A stretch of 35,925 nucleotides of DNA from a bacterium. GTDB taxonomy: Bacteria; Vulcanimicrobiota; Vulcanimicrobiia; Vulcanimicrobiales; Vulcanimicrobiaceae. The DNA lies in the NCBI GenBank assembly GCA_021786705.1, contig JAJYMV010000086.1, forward strand, positions 1 to 35,925, given 5' to 3'. Shown here piece by piece: positions 24,624 to 32,953 of the stretch (positions are counted from its first letter, which is position 1; the number at the start of each line of letters is the position of its first letter). Position numbers and translations under genes: made by a program. The notes below the pieces were generated by a model. The model did no database searches. It was given only the letters and a program-made list of their open reading frames with translations, and was not told the origin of the DNA.

Positions 24624-25521
24624 TTGTTCCGTCGTTATTCCCACGTTTAACCGCCTCGACACGTTGCGCCATGTCGTGCCGACGTTGTTGTCACAGACGA
24701 TCGATCCGTCGCGATACGAACTGTTGATCTGCGATTCGCTCTCCACCGACGGCACTGCCGAATATCTCGCGGAAGTCGCGCGAAGCTCGCCGAACGTGCG
24801 CCACCTCCCGGGTGGTTACAGCGGGCGCGCGGCTGCGCGCAATGCGGGCATCGCCGCTGCGAACGGCGAGACCGTCCTATTTAACGATGCCGACATTCTC
24901 GCCTCGCCCGATCTTCTTGCCGTACATCTCGAACGGCACGCGCGCGCGAGCCGCATCGCGGTCGTCGGGTGGGAGGTTCAGGTCCGCGATCTCGACGATT
25001 ACGCGCTCAAGCGAGATCGTGCCGATTTGCGCGGCCACCTTCATCCTCCGGGGCGCAAGTATCTCTCGTGGCTCTATTTCCTCACCGGCAACGCATCGGT
25101 ACGCGCTGCGGATCTCCGCGCCGTCGGCGGATTCGATGAGTCGTTTACGGGCTACGGCCACGAAGATCTCGAACTCGGATATCGGCTCGAACGCTCCGGC
25201 GTCCGAATCTGCTACGAGCCGCGGGCGGTGAGCTATCATTGCCAGGACGTGCCGCACGAAGACCAAAAAGGCAAGATGATGCTCGCGGGCCGGTCAACGG
25301 TGCGCTTTTATCGCAAGCATCCCGATTTTGCCGTGCGCTTGCAGTTGGGAATGACGCCGCTCTCACTCGGCCTTCATTCGCTGCTGCAGCGGATGCCCGC
25401 TCTGTTGCGCGCGCTCGACGCGCGAGCGACCCGCTCGAAACTCGCACGCGATATCGTGCAGCAATTTCACTACATCTCGGGCATTAAAGATGCCCTCGCC
25501 GAACCAGAGGAGCGCCCATGA
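24616..25521 (+). CDS. Family 2 glycosyltransferase, third of three
   Basis: A 301-residue GT-A enzyme: CSVVIPTFNRLDTLRHVV, LICDSLSTDGTAEYL, LFNDADILASPDLL (here DAD in place of DDD), and GGFDESFTGYGHEDLELGYRL. The acceptor-side WED of the other two GT2s is HED here. It carries a basic C-terminal region of about 80 residues (KMMLAGRSTVRFYRKHPDF onward) that may dock to the membrane. It overlaps the preceding GT9 by 8 bases and aspS by 4. It is less like the other two GT2 enzymes than they are to each other, so a different linkage or sugar is likely. Confidence 0.86.
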   Translation: MLDCSVVIPTFNRLDTLRHVVPTLLSQTIDPSRYELLICDSLSTDGTAEYLAEVARSSPNVRHLPGGYSGRAAARNAGIAAANGETVLFNDADILASPDLLAVHLERHARASRIAVVGWEVQVRDLDDYALKRDRADLRGHLHPPGRKYLSWLYFLTGNASVRAADLRAVGGFDESFTGYGHEDLELGYRLERSGVRICYEPRAVSYHCQDVPHEDQKGKMMLAGRSTVRFYRKHPDFAVRLQLGMTPLSLGLHSLLQRMPALLRALDARATRSKLARDIVQQFHYISGIKDALAEPEERP

Positions 25522-27296
25522 CTGCGACGCCGGAACGTTTTTCTTGCGGAGCGCTGCGAGCCGACGCTATCGGCCGCACCGCCGAGCTTTTCGGATGGAT
25601 CAACCGGCGCCGCGACCATGGTGGCCTCATTTTCATCGACGTTCGCGACCGTGAAGGCGTGACGCAGATCGTCTTCAATCCCGAGCATCCGAGCTTTCCG
25701 ATGGCCGAGAAACTTCGAAGCGAAGACGTCGTGCGCGTGGTCGGCGCGGTTCGCGCGCGCCCCGAAGGCACCGAGAATGCGAAACTCGCCACCGGCGCGG
25801 TGGAAGTCGGCATCGAGCAGCTCGAAGTCCTCAATCGCTCCGAAGTGCCGCCGTTCCAGGTGAACGCCGAGGACGATGTCGACGAGAGCCTCCGCCTGGA
25901 ATATCGCTATTTGGATCTGCGTCGTCCGCGCATGCAGCGGAATATACGTTTGCGCCATCGCATCGTAAAGGCGTTTCGCGATTATTTCGACGAACGCGAT
26001 TTCGTAGAAATCGAGACGCCGATGTTCATTAAGAGCACGCCCGAAGGTGCGCGCGATTACCTCGTCCCCAGCCGCATGCACCCCGGAACCTTCTACGCAC
26101 TTCCGCAATCACCGCAGCTGCTCAAACAGATTTGCATGATCTCCGGCTTCGGCCGCTACATGCAAATCGCGCGCTGCATGCGCGACGAGGACTTACGCGC
26201 CGATCGTCAACCCGAATTTACGCAGCTCGACGTCGAGCTTTCGTTCGTCACGCAAGAAGAAGTCATGCAAATGATGGAAGGCGCGGTCGCGCATGCGTGG
26301 CGGAGCGTACTCGGAATCGAGCTGCCGACGTTTCCGCGGCTCACGCATGCAGAGGCATTGCGGCGATTCGGCAGCGATAAACCCGACATGCGCTTCGGGC
26401 TCGAACTCGTCGATGCGAGCGCGCGGTTCGTAACGAGCGAATTTGTGGTTTTTCGCGGAGCGCTCGATGCAGGCGGCGCGGTTCTCGCGCTGCGCTACCC
26501 CGGCGGCGCCTCGCTCTCGCGGCGCGATTTCGATGCGCTAACCGAGAGCGCGAAACTCTTCGGCGCGAAGGGTATGGTGTGGATTGCCCTCGGCGCCGAT
26601 GGCGTGAAATCGTCGGCGCAGCGCTTTCTCGACGATGCGACGGTGGAGGGGCTCCGGGCCGATACCGGCGCCGAGCGCGGCGATGCGATCCTGCTTTTTG
26701 CCGACGCGCGCGAGAGCGTCTCGTCGATCGCCGGAAAAATGCGGCTCGAAATCGGAGAACGCTGCGGACTGCGCGATCCGGCGAAATTCTCGTTCTGTTG
26801 GGTGACCGAGTTTCCGTATCTCGAAATGGATGAGGAGAGCGGCAAGCCGGTCCCGGCGCATCACCCATTCAGCGCGCCGATGCCGGGCCAGTGGGATCTG
26901 ATCGATAGCGATCCGTTGGCGATGCGCGCGCAACACTACGACATGGTGCTCAACGGCTTCGAACTCGGATCGGGTTCGATTCGTATCCACGACGTCGAGT
27001 TACAGAAACGGATCTTCACGATGTTGGGTATGAGCGAAGAGGAGATAGAGGATCGCTTCGGCTTCTTCGTTCGCGCGTTGCGCTACGGCGCCCCGCCGCA
27101 CGGCGGGATGGCGCTCGGTATCGATCGCATCGTCATGCTCGCCTGCGGCGAGGAGAACTTGCGTCAGGTCATCGCCTTCCCGAAGAATCAGGTCGGCCGC
27201 GACGTGATGATGGACGCCCCCTCGCCGGTCCCGGAGCGGCTTTTGCGCGATCTTTACCTTCGTAGTGTTGCGTCCTCGGCCGAGAGCGCCCGATAA
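25518..27296 (+). CDS. aspS: Aspartate-tRNA ligase, predicted non-discriminating (Asp/Asn)
   Basis: Class II synthetase of the bacterial type, 592 residues. It has an N-terminal OB-fold anticodon domain (1-110), motif 2 CMRDEDLRADRQPEFTQLD, the bacterial GAD insertion (about 285-425), and motif 3 GGMALGIDRIVML. At the positions that set tRNA specificity it has His34 (RRRDHGG) and Gly84 (RPEG). In P. aeruginosa the equivalent His and Gly mark an enzyme that charges both tRNA-Asp and tRNA-Asn, whereas E. coli has Leu and Lys there. This predicts that Asn-tRNA is completed by GatCAB amidotransferase. The start overlaps the last glycosyltransferase by 4 bases. Confidence 0.95.
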   Translation: MTATPERFSCGALRADAIGRTAELFGWINRRRDHGGLIFIDVRDREGVTQIVFNPEHPSFPMAEKLRSEDVVRVVGAVRARPEGTENAKLATGAVEVGIEQLEVLNRSEVPPFQVNAEDDVDESLRLEYRYLDLRRPRMQRNIRLRHRIVKAFRDYFDERDFVEIETPMFIKSTPEGARDYLVPSRMHPGTFYALPQSPQLLKQICMISGFGRYMQIARCMRDEDLRADRQPEFTQLDVELSFVTQEEVMQMMEGAVAHAWRSVLGIELPTFPRLTHAEALRRFGSDKPDMRFGLELVDASARFVTSEFVVFRGALDAGGAVLALRYPGGASLSRRDFDALTESAKLFGAKGMVWIALGADGVKSSAQRFLDDATVEGLRADTGAERGDAILLFADARESVSSIAGKMRLEIGERCGLRDPAKFSFCWVTEFPYLEMDEESGKPVPAHHPFSAPMPGQWDLIDSDPLAMRAQHYDMVLNGFELGSGSIRIHDVELQKRIFTMLGMSEEEIEDRFGFFVRALRYGAPPHGGMALGIDRIVMLACGEENLRQVIAFPKNQVGRDVMMDAPSPVPERLLRDLYLRSVASSAESAR

Positions 27297-27304
27297 CTAA
27301 AAAG

Positions 27305-27691
27305 GTGAGCGCTTCAGTCGTACGCAGCGCGGTGCTCGGGCTCGTCCTCGCGGGGGCGGTTGCCTTGCTTCGCGGTGCGTTCGTTCGCCCTGCTGCCGCT
27401 GCGGCCGGGCCCTCCTGCGGCGTTCGCGTCGTCCATCTCGCGGGCGGCGTCGTCTTCCGTATTCTTTTTGCGAAGAACGGGGCGGTGCAGCAATACGTCC
27501 TGGTGAGCAGCGACCGAAACCCGGAGTTGGTGAACGATCGCAAAAAGTTTATCGAACGTCAGTTTGGCCCCGAGGCCGTGAACGCTCCGCCGCTCCGCAT
27601 CGTCGCCTTCAAACCGGCGCCGGGGGGCGGAGGTTTGCTCATCCCCGACAAAGCGGTCGATTCATGCGGCCGTACTCTTACGTTCCAGTAG
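27305..27691 (+). CDS. Small exported protein of unknown function (pair member 1)
   Basis: I do not recognise this 128-residue protein. It has an N-terminal signal peptide or anchor (about 8-34, LGLVLAGAVALL, ending in Ala-rich sequence), then a mature part with exactly two cysteines, Cys38 and Cys121, the second in DSCGR. IERQFG lies at 83-88. The next gene has the same plan, so the two look like a diverged duplication with a conserved disulfide. The start is GTG at 27305, 8 bases after the aspS stop; the ribosome-binding site is weak. Its place at the end of the aspS transcript suggests co-transcription. Confidence 0.65.
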   Translation: MSASVVRSAVLGLVLAGAVALLRGAFVRPAAAAAGPSCGVRVVHLAGGVVFRILFAKNGAVQQYVLVSSDRNPELVNDRKKFIERQFGPEAVNAPPLRIVAFKPAPGGGGLLIPDKAVDSCGRTLTFQ

Positions 27692-28053
27692 CGCTCCTTG
27701 CGTGCGCGCTCGCCGGGTGCGCCGCGAGAGAGCCTGCGAGCGGCACGCAATCCTCTGCCGCACCTTCACCGCTGCCCTCGATCGTGCCGCTGCAATCGTG
27801 CGAGACGCGCGAACTGCGTTTCGATGGAGCGGAGGTCGTGTTGGTTGCTAACGTCGACCGCACGCTCGCGTCGTTGACCGTCGTGGCGTCGCGAAGTGCG
27901 GCCGCGCGAAAGCGCGCGACCGCTGAGATCGAGGCGCAACTCGGTATGCCGCACGTCGATCCGCGCATCGAGCAGCGGCCGTGGAAGGACGGGCTCGTCG
28001 AGCTCACCGATCCCTGCGGACGTCTCGTAACGCCCTCGCCCGAACCGACGTAA
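27664..28053 (+). CDS. Small lipoprotein of unknown function (pair member 2)
   Basis: A 129-residue predicted lipoprotein with lipobox LAGC (Cys19), followed by a Ser/Pro/Ala-rich linker (20-43) as in many surface lipoproteins. The globular part has Cys46 and Cys118; the second is in DPCGR, as in the preceding protein (DSCGR), and IEAQLG at 89-94 corresponds to IERQFG there. No known domain is recognised. It overlaps the preceding gene by 28 bases. The stop lies only 2 bases from the stop of the convergent PaiB-like gene, with no terminator hairpin between. Confidence 0.7.
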   Translation: MRPYSYVPVALLACALAGCAAREPASGTQSSAAPSPLPSIVPLQSCETRELRFDGAEVVLVANVDRTLASLTVVASRSAAARKRATAEIEAQLGMPHVDPRIEQRPWKDGLVELTDPCGRLVTPSPEPT

Positions 28054-28055
28054 CG

Positions 28056-28682
28056 CTACGCGCGCCGGTCGTACCACCGTTGCATTTCCTCGGCGCAGGC
28101 GCGATCGGATGGATCGCCGCTCGTCCTCAACCCGGCGATCGCGCCCGCCGCATCGCGTGCCTCTCGGTTTTGGCTCAATTTTGCCTTTCCGTCGACGCGT
28201 TCGACGAACAATTCAAAGGCCACGATGCCGCCGACTTGCTTCTCGACGAACGATCGATCGAGCTTTGCAAATTCCCACGGCGGTTCGAAGCGCGCTTCGA
28301 ACCGCTCGGTGAGGCTTGCGAGAATCGCTTGCGGATCCTTGGCGACGCGGAGATATCCGCGCGCTTGGACCGTCTCGTAATTCCAGGTCGGTACCTGCGG
28401 ATAGGGCGGCTCGTACCACGAAGGCGAGATGTACGCGTGCGCCCCGGTAAAGACGGCGAGTGCGGGCGCGCCGCTCCGAATCGCTTCGGATTGAGGGTTC
28501 GCGCGCGCGATGTGGCCGATCAGCCGCAGGCCGCGCTCGTCGCGCTGCGCGAGCATCGGAAGATGCGTCACGCTCGGAAAGCCGTCGCTCCCCGCCGTCA
28601 CCAGCATGCCGAAGGGATAGCGTGCGATCAGGCGATCGATCTCAACTTCGTCGTCGATTGCAAATGCAGGCGGCTTGTACAT
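28056..28682 (-). CDS. PaiB-family FMN-binding protein
   Basis: A 208-residue protein with the FMN-binding split-barrel fold of PaiB, known in Bacillus as a negative regulator of sporulation and protease genes. Recognisable parts are the N-terminal YKPPAF and PFGMLVTAG, THLPML, AYISPSWYE, VPTWNYETVQARG and the late KLSQN. The name transcriptional regulator is historical: many homologues are probably flavin or heme enzymes, and no DNA-binding motif is visible. AGAGGAA sits about 8 bases before the ATG. A small GCGAC-GAAA-GTCGC hairpin lies in the divergent gap to the MFS gene at 28710-28723. The target is unknown. Confidence 0.85.
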   Translation of the reverse strand: MYKPPAFAIDDEVEIDRLIARYPFGMLVTAGSDGFPSVTHLPMLAQRDERGLRLIGHIARANPQSEAIRSGAPALAVFTGAHAYISPSWYEPPYPQVPTWNYETVQARGYLRVAKDPQAILASLTERFEARFEPPWEFAKLDRSFVEKQVGGIVAFELFVERVDGKAKLSQNREARDAAGAIAGLRTSGDPSDRACAEEMQRWYDRRA

Positions 28683-28759
28683 CGAATTATTCCTCTCGTT
28701 CTAGACAACGCGACGAAAGTCGCTGAAACCCCAGCCCGCCGCGCCTCGGTTTTACGGGC

Positions 28760-29974
28760 GTGAGCAGCGAAGCACTTCCCTTTTCCGTCGCCGATGCGGG
28801 CATCGACCGAAAGGGAATCTCTCTCCTTTCGATCGCTCATATCGTCAACGATGCGAATCAATCCGCCATTCCGGCGATGATTCCGTGGCTGATTAGCCAC
28901 CGCGGGCTCAACCTTGCGACCGCGGCGACGCTCGTTCTCGCGATGAACCTCTCGTCCTCGGTCGTGCAGCCGATTTTCGGGCATTGGTCCGATCGTCGTT
29001 CGATGCCGTGGATCATTCCCGCCGCGCTCGTTCTCGCCTGTAGCGGAACTGCGGCGATCGGGCTCGCGCATTCGTTGCCGATGATGTGGCTGGCGGCATT
29101 GATTGCGGGCATCGGAACCGCGGCGTTCCACCCCGAGAGTTCGCGCTTTGCAAACTTCTTCGCCGGTGCGAAGCGCGCGACGGGGGTGAGCATCTTTACG
29201 CTCGGCGGATACCTCGGCTTCGCCGTCGGTCCGATTCTTACGACGCCGTTGATCCTGCATTTCGGTCTCGAAGGCACGGCGTTTCTCGCGATTCCCGGCG
29301 TCGTACTCGCGACGATCCTTTTGTTTTCGCAGCAGCATTTTCACGCCACGCGCGCGCGTGCGAATCGCGCGGTCACCGCGGGGCCGACGCTGCCCGACGA
29401 TTGGCGCGCGTTCGGTGCGCTTGTCGTTGTGGTGGTGCTCCGTTCGACGACCTTCTTCGCAGGCGTCACGTTTCTCCCGGTCTTTGCTATTGCGGTCGCG
29501 CACGCGAGCAAGACCGGCGGCAGTATCGTGCTTGCGGCGATGCTCCTCGTCGGTTCGTTGGGAACGATGTGGGGAGGCCGGCTCGCCGACCGTTTCGGCC
29601 GCCGCCGCATCATCGCGATCTCGATGTTGGGAACGCTCGTCGGAGCCTCCGCGCTCGCATGGGTCGGAACGCACGCGCCGCAATTGAGTAACGTCGTTCT
29701 CGCGGCATCGTTCTTCGGGCTCGCGGTCGGTCTCTCGGCGGGCGTGATCGTGGTGCTGGGGCAAGAGTATCTCCCCAACCGCATCGGCGTTGCATCGGGG
29801 GTGACGCTCGGGCTCGCGGTCACCATCGGTGGCCTCGCGCAGCCGCTCTTCGGCGCGATCGGCGACCGTTTCGGCAGCGTGCCGATCTTCGAATGCGTCG
29901 CGCTCTTCGCGTTACTCGCTCTCATCGGTACCGCCGTGCTGCCGCGCAAAACGCTCGTCGCGAGCCGACGCTAG
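28760..29974 (+). CDS. MFS transporter, fosmidomycin-resistance (Fsr) type
   Basis: A 404-residue inner-membrane protein with about 12 membrane segments. Fsr-like marks are LLSIAHIVNDANQSAIPAMIP near the start, SSVVQPIFGHWSDR in the first cytoplasmic loop, GIGTAAFHPESSRFA, and GGRLADRFGRRR between segments 8 and 9. E. coli Fsr exports fosmidomycin, but most relatives have no known substrate, so drug efflux is only a guess. The start is GTG; it is divergent from the PaiB-like gene across 77 bases. Its TAG stop shares the palindrome CTAG with the stop of trmL on the other strand. Confidence 0.85.
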   Translation: MSSEALPFSVADAGIDRKGISLLSIAHIVNDANQSAIPAMIPWLISHRGLNLATAATLVLAMNLSSSVVQPIFGHWSDRRSMPWIIPAALVLACSGTAAIGLAHSLPMMWLAALIAGIGTAAFHPESSRFANFFAGAKRATGVSIFTLGGYLGFAVGPILTTPLILHFGLEGTAFLAIPGVVLATILLFSQQHFHATRARANRAVTAGPTLPDDWRAFGALVVVVVLRSTTFFAGVTFLPVFAIAVAHASKTGGSIVLAAMLLVGSLGTMWGGRLADRFGRRRIIAISMLGTLVGASALAWVGTHAPQLSNVVLAASFFGLAVGLSAGVIVVLGQEYLPNRIGVASGVTLGLAVTIGGLAQPLFGAIGDRFGSVPIFECVALFALLALIGTAVLPRKTLVASRR

Positions 29975-30495
29975 AGCAAATTCGGAAAGTCGAGCCGCTG
30001 TAATGCCGCGAAGGCGACGACACCGACGGCGGTGGAGAGATTGATGCTGCGCACCGCGCCCTCGCGCATGGGTATCCGCAACGTTCGATCCGGAAAGCGA
30101 TCGAGCAGCGATTGCGGCAATCCTTTGGTTTCGCGGCCGAAGACCAGCGCGTCGCCGTACGAATAGGGAGCGCGGTCGTAGCGTGCCTGCGCGCGCGTCG
30201 AGAGCAACCACATGCGACGTGCGATCGGTGTCTGCAGAAATGCATCGAGATCGCGGTGCACGACGACGTGCATGCGCTCCCAGTAATCGAGCCCGGCACG
30301 TTTGAGCGAGCGATCGTCGATCGCGAAGCCGAGCGGTTCGACGAGGTGGAGCGCCGCGCCGGTTGCGGCGCAGAGCCGCGCGACGTTTCCGGTGTTCGGC
30401 GGAATCTCCGGTTCGACGAGAACGATGTGGAGCGGTACGTCGGGAAGCGCTTCGACCTCGGTTAGGCGATCGGGTGGTTGTGCCGCGGCGCTCAT
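29971..30495 (-). CDS. trmL: tRNA (cytidine/uridine-34-2'-O)-methyltransferase
   Basis: A SPOUT methyltransferase that modifies the wobble base of tRNA-Leu, acting as a dimer. The 174-residue protein has PEIPPNTGNVARLCAATG, LHLVEPLGF and LKRAGLDYWE in the N-terminal half. The trefoil-knot SAM site is LVFGRETKGLP, IPMREGAVRSINLSTAVGVVAFAAL. The ATG at 30495 overlaps the stop of the C39-like gene (ATGA); an open frame continues upstream, but that part has no TrmL homology and lies inside the peptidase gene. It is the last gene of the minus-strand operon. Confidence 0.93.
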   Translation of the reverse strand: MSAAAQPPDRLTEVEALPDVPLHIVLVEPEIPPNTGNVARLCAATGAALHLVEPLGFAIDDRSLKRAGLDYWERMHVVVHRDLDAFLQTPIARRMWLLSTRAQARYDRAPYSYGDALVFGRETKGLPQSLLDRFPDRTLRIPMREGAVRSINLSTAVGVVAFAALQRLDFPNLL

Positions 30496-31379
30496 GCGAG
30501 AAGATCCGCAAACGGAATGCCGACCGGTGCGAGCACGTAGGCGACGCCGCCGTGCCGCTGCCAACAGCGCTCCAGCGCGCGGCGCGGATAGATGGTGCGA
30601 ATGCGAGGGGCGGCGGGATCGTTCATCACGCAATCGCCGTTCGAGGTGAAGCCGCAGAGCACCGCGAGATGCCCGGCGGAGCGCGGAATCGGGGCGCCGG
30701 GAAGCTCGCCTTGTTCCCACGCATACGAGAGTGCGAGCGGGAGATTGCGTTCGAGAAACTGCTCGGCGATATCGAGCGAGCCGACGTACGCGAGTGCGGC
30801 TCGGAGGCTCTGCGTTCCGGCGTAGGCGACGTTAAATGCCCAGTTGCCGTATCCGCCGTAGACCTCGTCGAAGACCCCTGCGGCGACCTCTTCGATGCGC
30901 GCGTCGATCCCATGAAAGCGCAACAACATCGTCAGCGATGCGGGGCTGCACCACCCCGCTTCGCCTTCGATGACGTATTGCGATTGCAGTGGAACGTCGT
31001 GGATGCGCGCGCCCCCCGCATAGGGGAACGACGGCTGCGGCTGCGTCGGGGTTGCAAGCGCGAGGCTCTGCAAACCGTCGGGGTTGGTGCGCACGTGTAC
31101 CGCATCGAAGGGCACCTCGCTGCGAACGATATCGGTGAGCACGCTGACGCCGAGCAGGTTGCAGGGAAACGAGCGCCGCGACTGCGGCGACCAGCGAGCG
31201 AAGGGCAGCCACGGGCTAACGTGCGCCGCGCCGCTGCGCAGCGAAAATTCAATCTCGCCGCTCTCCGCAAAACTATTCCATGAGAGCACGCATTCCATCG
31301 CCGGCGCGCAACGCAGCGTCGTGACCGCGGCGGCTTCGGTTACGAGTGCGAAGCCGACGGCACGACCTCCCATTGCCAT
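30492..31379 (-). CDS. C39-like peptidase with N-terminal beta domain
   Basis: A 295-residue protein. The C-terminal half is a papain-fold peptidase_C39_2-like domain: the nucleophile Cys144 in GWCSPASLTMLL, a conserved GGYGNWAFNVAYAG stretch, His237 in SAGHLAVLCGF and Asn253-Asp254 in VMNDPAA. The N-terminal 130 residues (SWNSFAESGEIEFSLR, WLPFARWSPQSRRSF, LTDIVRSEVPFDAVHVRT) resemble the beta-rich domain that precedes such peptidases in other bacteria. I see no signal peptide, so a cytoplasmic role is possible. It lies between a peptide-binding lipoprotein and trmL, overlapping the first by 40 bases from the ATG at 31379 (an ATG at 31373 is also possible). Peptide or murein-peptide hydrolysis is the likely role. 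Confidence 0.75.
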   Translation of the reverse strand: MAMGGRAVGFALVTEAAAVTTLRCAPAMECVLSWNSFAESGEIEFSLRSGAAHVSPWLPFARWSPQSRRSFPCNLLGVSVLTDIVRSEVPFDAVHVRTNPDGLQSLALATPTQPQPSFPYAGGARIHDVPLQSQYVIEGEAGWCSPASLTMLLRFHGIDARIEEVAAGVFDEVYGGYGNWAFNVAYAGTQSLRAALAYVGSLDIAEQFLERNLPLALSYAWEQGELPGAPIPRSAGHLAVLCGFTSNGDCVMNDPAAPRIRTIYPRRALERCWQRHGGVAYVLAPVGIPFADLLA

Positions 31380-32953
31380 GCATTCCACGAATCCCCGATG
31401 AACGCCGCCGGCAAGTATCCTCGCACGCGGTCGTCGATTGCGGTGGTCGAACGCTCCCAGTACACGAAAACCATCGGTACGAGTTCGTGGATGCGCTCCT
31501 CCTCGCGCTGGTAGAGTTGCTTCCGTAGCGCGATGTCGAACGTTGAGGCGGCGGCCTGCGAGGTCGCATCGACGATCGGGTCGCGCAACCAATTCGTATT
31601 CGCACCGTTGGGCGGAATGAACGCGCTGTTCCACGAGCCGCTGTTATCGGGGTCGGGGCCGTTGGTATCGATGCTCCACTCCATATCGTAGTGCCCACTG
31701 TAGATCGGGCCGTTCTGCGCGAAAAGAAAACTCGGCGGGAAATTGCGGATGCGCAGATCGATGCCGAGCCGATGCAGCATCGCTTGCATGACGACTTCGG
31801 CGCGTTCGTTCGATTGGCGATTACTTCCGCTAATGATCGTGAGCTGGAGCGGTTTTCCGTCGCGCGTGCGGATGCCGTCCTTGCCGCGGTGCCAGCCTGC
31901 CGCGCGCAACAGTGCGGCGGCGCGAACCGGATCGTAGGGATACGGAGCGATCTTCGGTGCGGCCCACGACTCGGGAAAAATATCCGAGACCGCGGGAAGG
32001 TCGACGCCGTGGTAGATGGTGTCGCGCAGGCGCTTCCAATCGATGCCCTCGGCGATGGCGAGGCGCACCCGTACGTCGCTCAAAATAGGACGACTGCAAT
32101 TAAATCCGAGGTGGCGCCAATTTGCGACGAGCGTGTGCACGACGTGGATGCCCGATATCGAGGCAAGTTCGGGAAGCTGCGTCTCACCGACGGAGGGGTC
32201 GACGTCGATTTCGTGCGTTCGCAACGCGTTGAGCATCGAGTTCGCATTGGGAATGACGACCCAACGAACGCGAGCGAGTTTCGGTTTTCCGCGGAAGTAC
32301 CGCGGGTTCGCCGCAAAGGTGAGCGAAGCACCGTGATGCCAATCTTCGAGGAGGTACGGGCCGCTAGAGAGCGGTGCGTTGTTGAACGAGGCGCGGTTGA
32401 GGCTGGGAAGGCGCGCGAGAAGGTGCGCCGGAAGCGGAGGATAGCCCGAACCGCCGATCGCGAGAACGCCGAGAAATGCCGCCATGGGGTGTTTCAGGCG
32501 GATGACGATGGTGTGGCGCGTCGGAGCGCTCGCCGATGCGATGTCGTCCCATCCGTACCGCGTCTTGACATCGTTGCGCGGATTGAAGACGGCACGATAG
32601 GTGAACATCCAGTCGCGCGCATCGAGCGGTGCGCCGTCGGCCCAGCGCACGCCGTGCCGAAGATGGATCGTAATGCGCTTGCCGTTGGGGCTGATGCCGC
32701 CGTTCCGGAGCGTCGGCACTGCGGTCGCGAGATCGGGAATGTAATTGCCGCGCGCATCGTAGCGAAGGAGATAGCTAAAGAGCATGCCGTCGGCGAGATC
32801 GGCGGCGGCCGAGTGGCCGAAGAGCGGATTGAGATTGTCGGGCTCGTCGGGTTCGCCGAGTCGCAGCGTGTTGGGCGGAGGCACGTTGGCGGCGCATCCG
32901 GCGAAACCGAAGGCGAGTGCGGCGACACAGAACGCGGCGACGATGCGTTTCAT
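31340..32953 (-). CDS. Peptide-binding lipoprotein of ABC transporter family 5
   Basis: A 537-residue solute-binding protein of the OppA/DppA family (SBP_bac_5), anchored by a lipobox LAFGFAGC (Cys20). Family marks include LRLGEPDEPDNLNPLF at the start of the mature protein, ITIHLRHGVRWADGAPLDARDWMFTY, and DVRVRLAIAEGIDWKRL. Such proteins bind di- or oligopeptides, including murein tripeptide in MppA. No permease or ATPase gene is in this window, so it either works with a transporter encoded elsewhere or has a purely binding role. The ATG overlaps the upstream DgcN-like gene by 4 bases (ATGA). Confidence 0.92.
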   Translation of the reverse strand: MKRIVAAFCVAALAFGFAGCAANVPPPNTLRLGEPDEPDNLNPLFGHSAAADLADGMLFSYLLRYDARGNYIPDLATAVPTLRNGGISPNGKRITIHLRHGVRWADGAPLDARDWMFTYRAVFNPRNDVKTRYGWDDIASASAPTRHTIVIRLKHPMAAFLGVLAIGGSGYPPLPAHLLARLPSLNRASFNNAPLSSGPYLLEDWHHGASLTFAANPRYFRGKPKLARVRWVVIPNANSMLNALRTHEIDVDPSVGETQLPELASISGIHVVHTLVANWRHLGFNCSRPILSDVRVRLAIAEGIDWKRLRDTIYHGVDLPAVSDIFPESWAAPKIAPYPYDPVRAAALLRAAGWHRGKDGIRTRDGKPLQLTIISGSNRQSNERAEVVMQAMLHRLGIDLRIRNFPPSFLFAQNGPIYSGHYDMEWSIDTNGPDPDNSGSWNSAFIPPNGANTNWLRDPIVDATSQAAASTFDIALRKQLYQREEERIHELVPMVFVYWERSTTAIDDRVRGYLPAAFIGDSWNAWQWEVVPSASHS

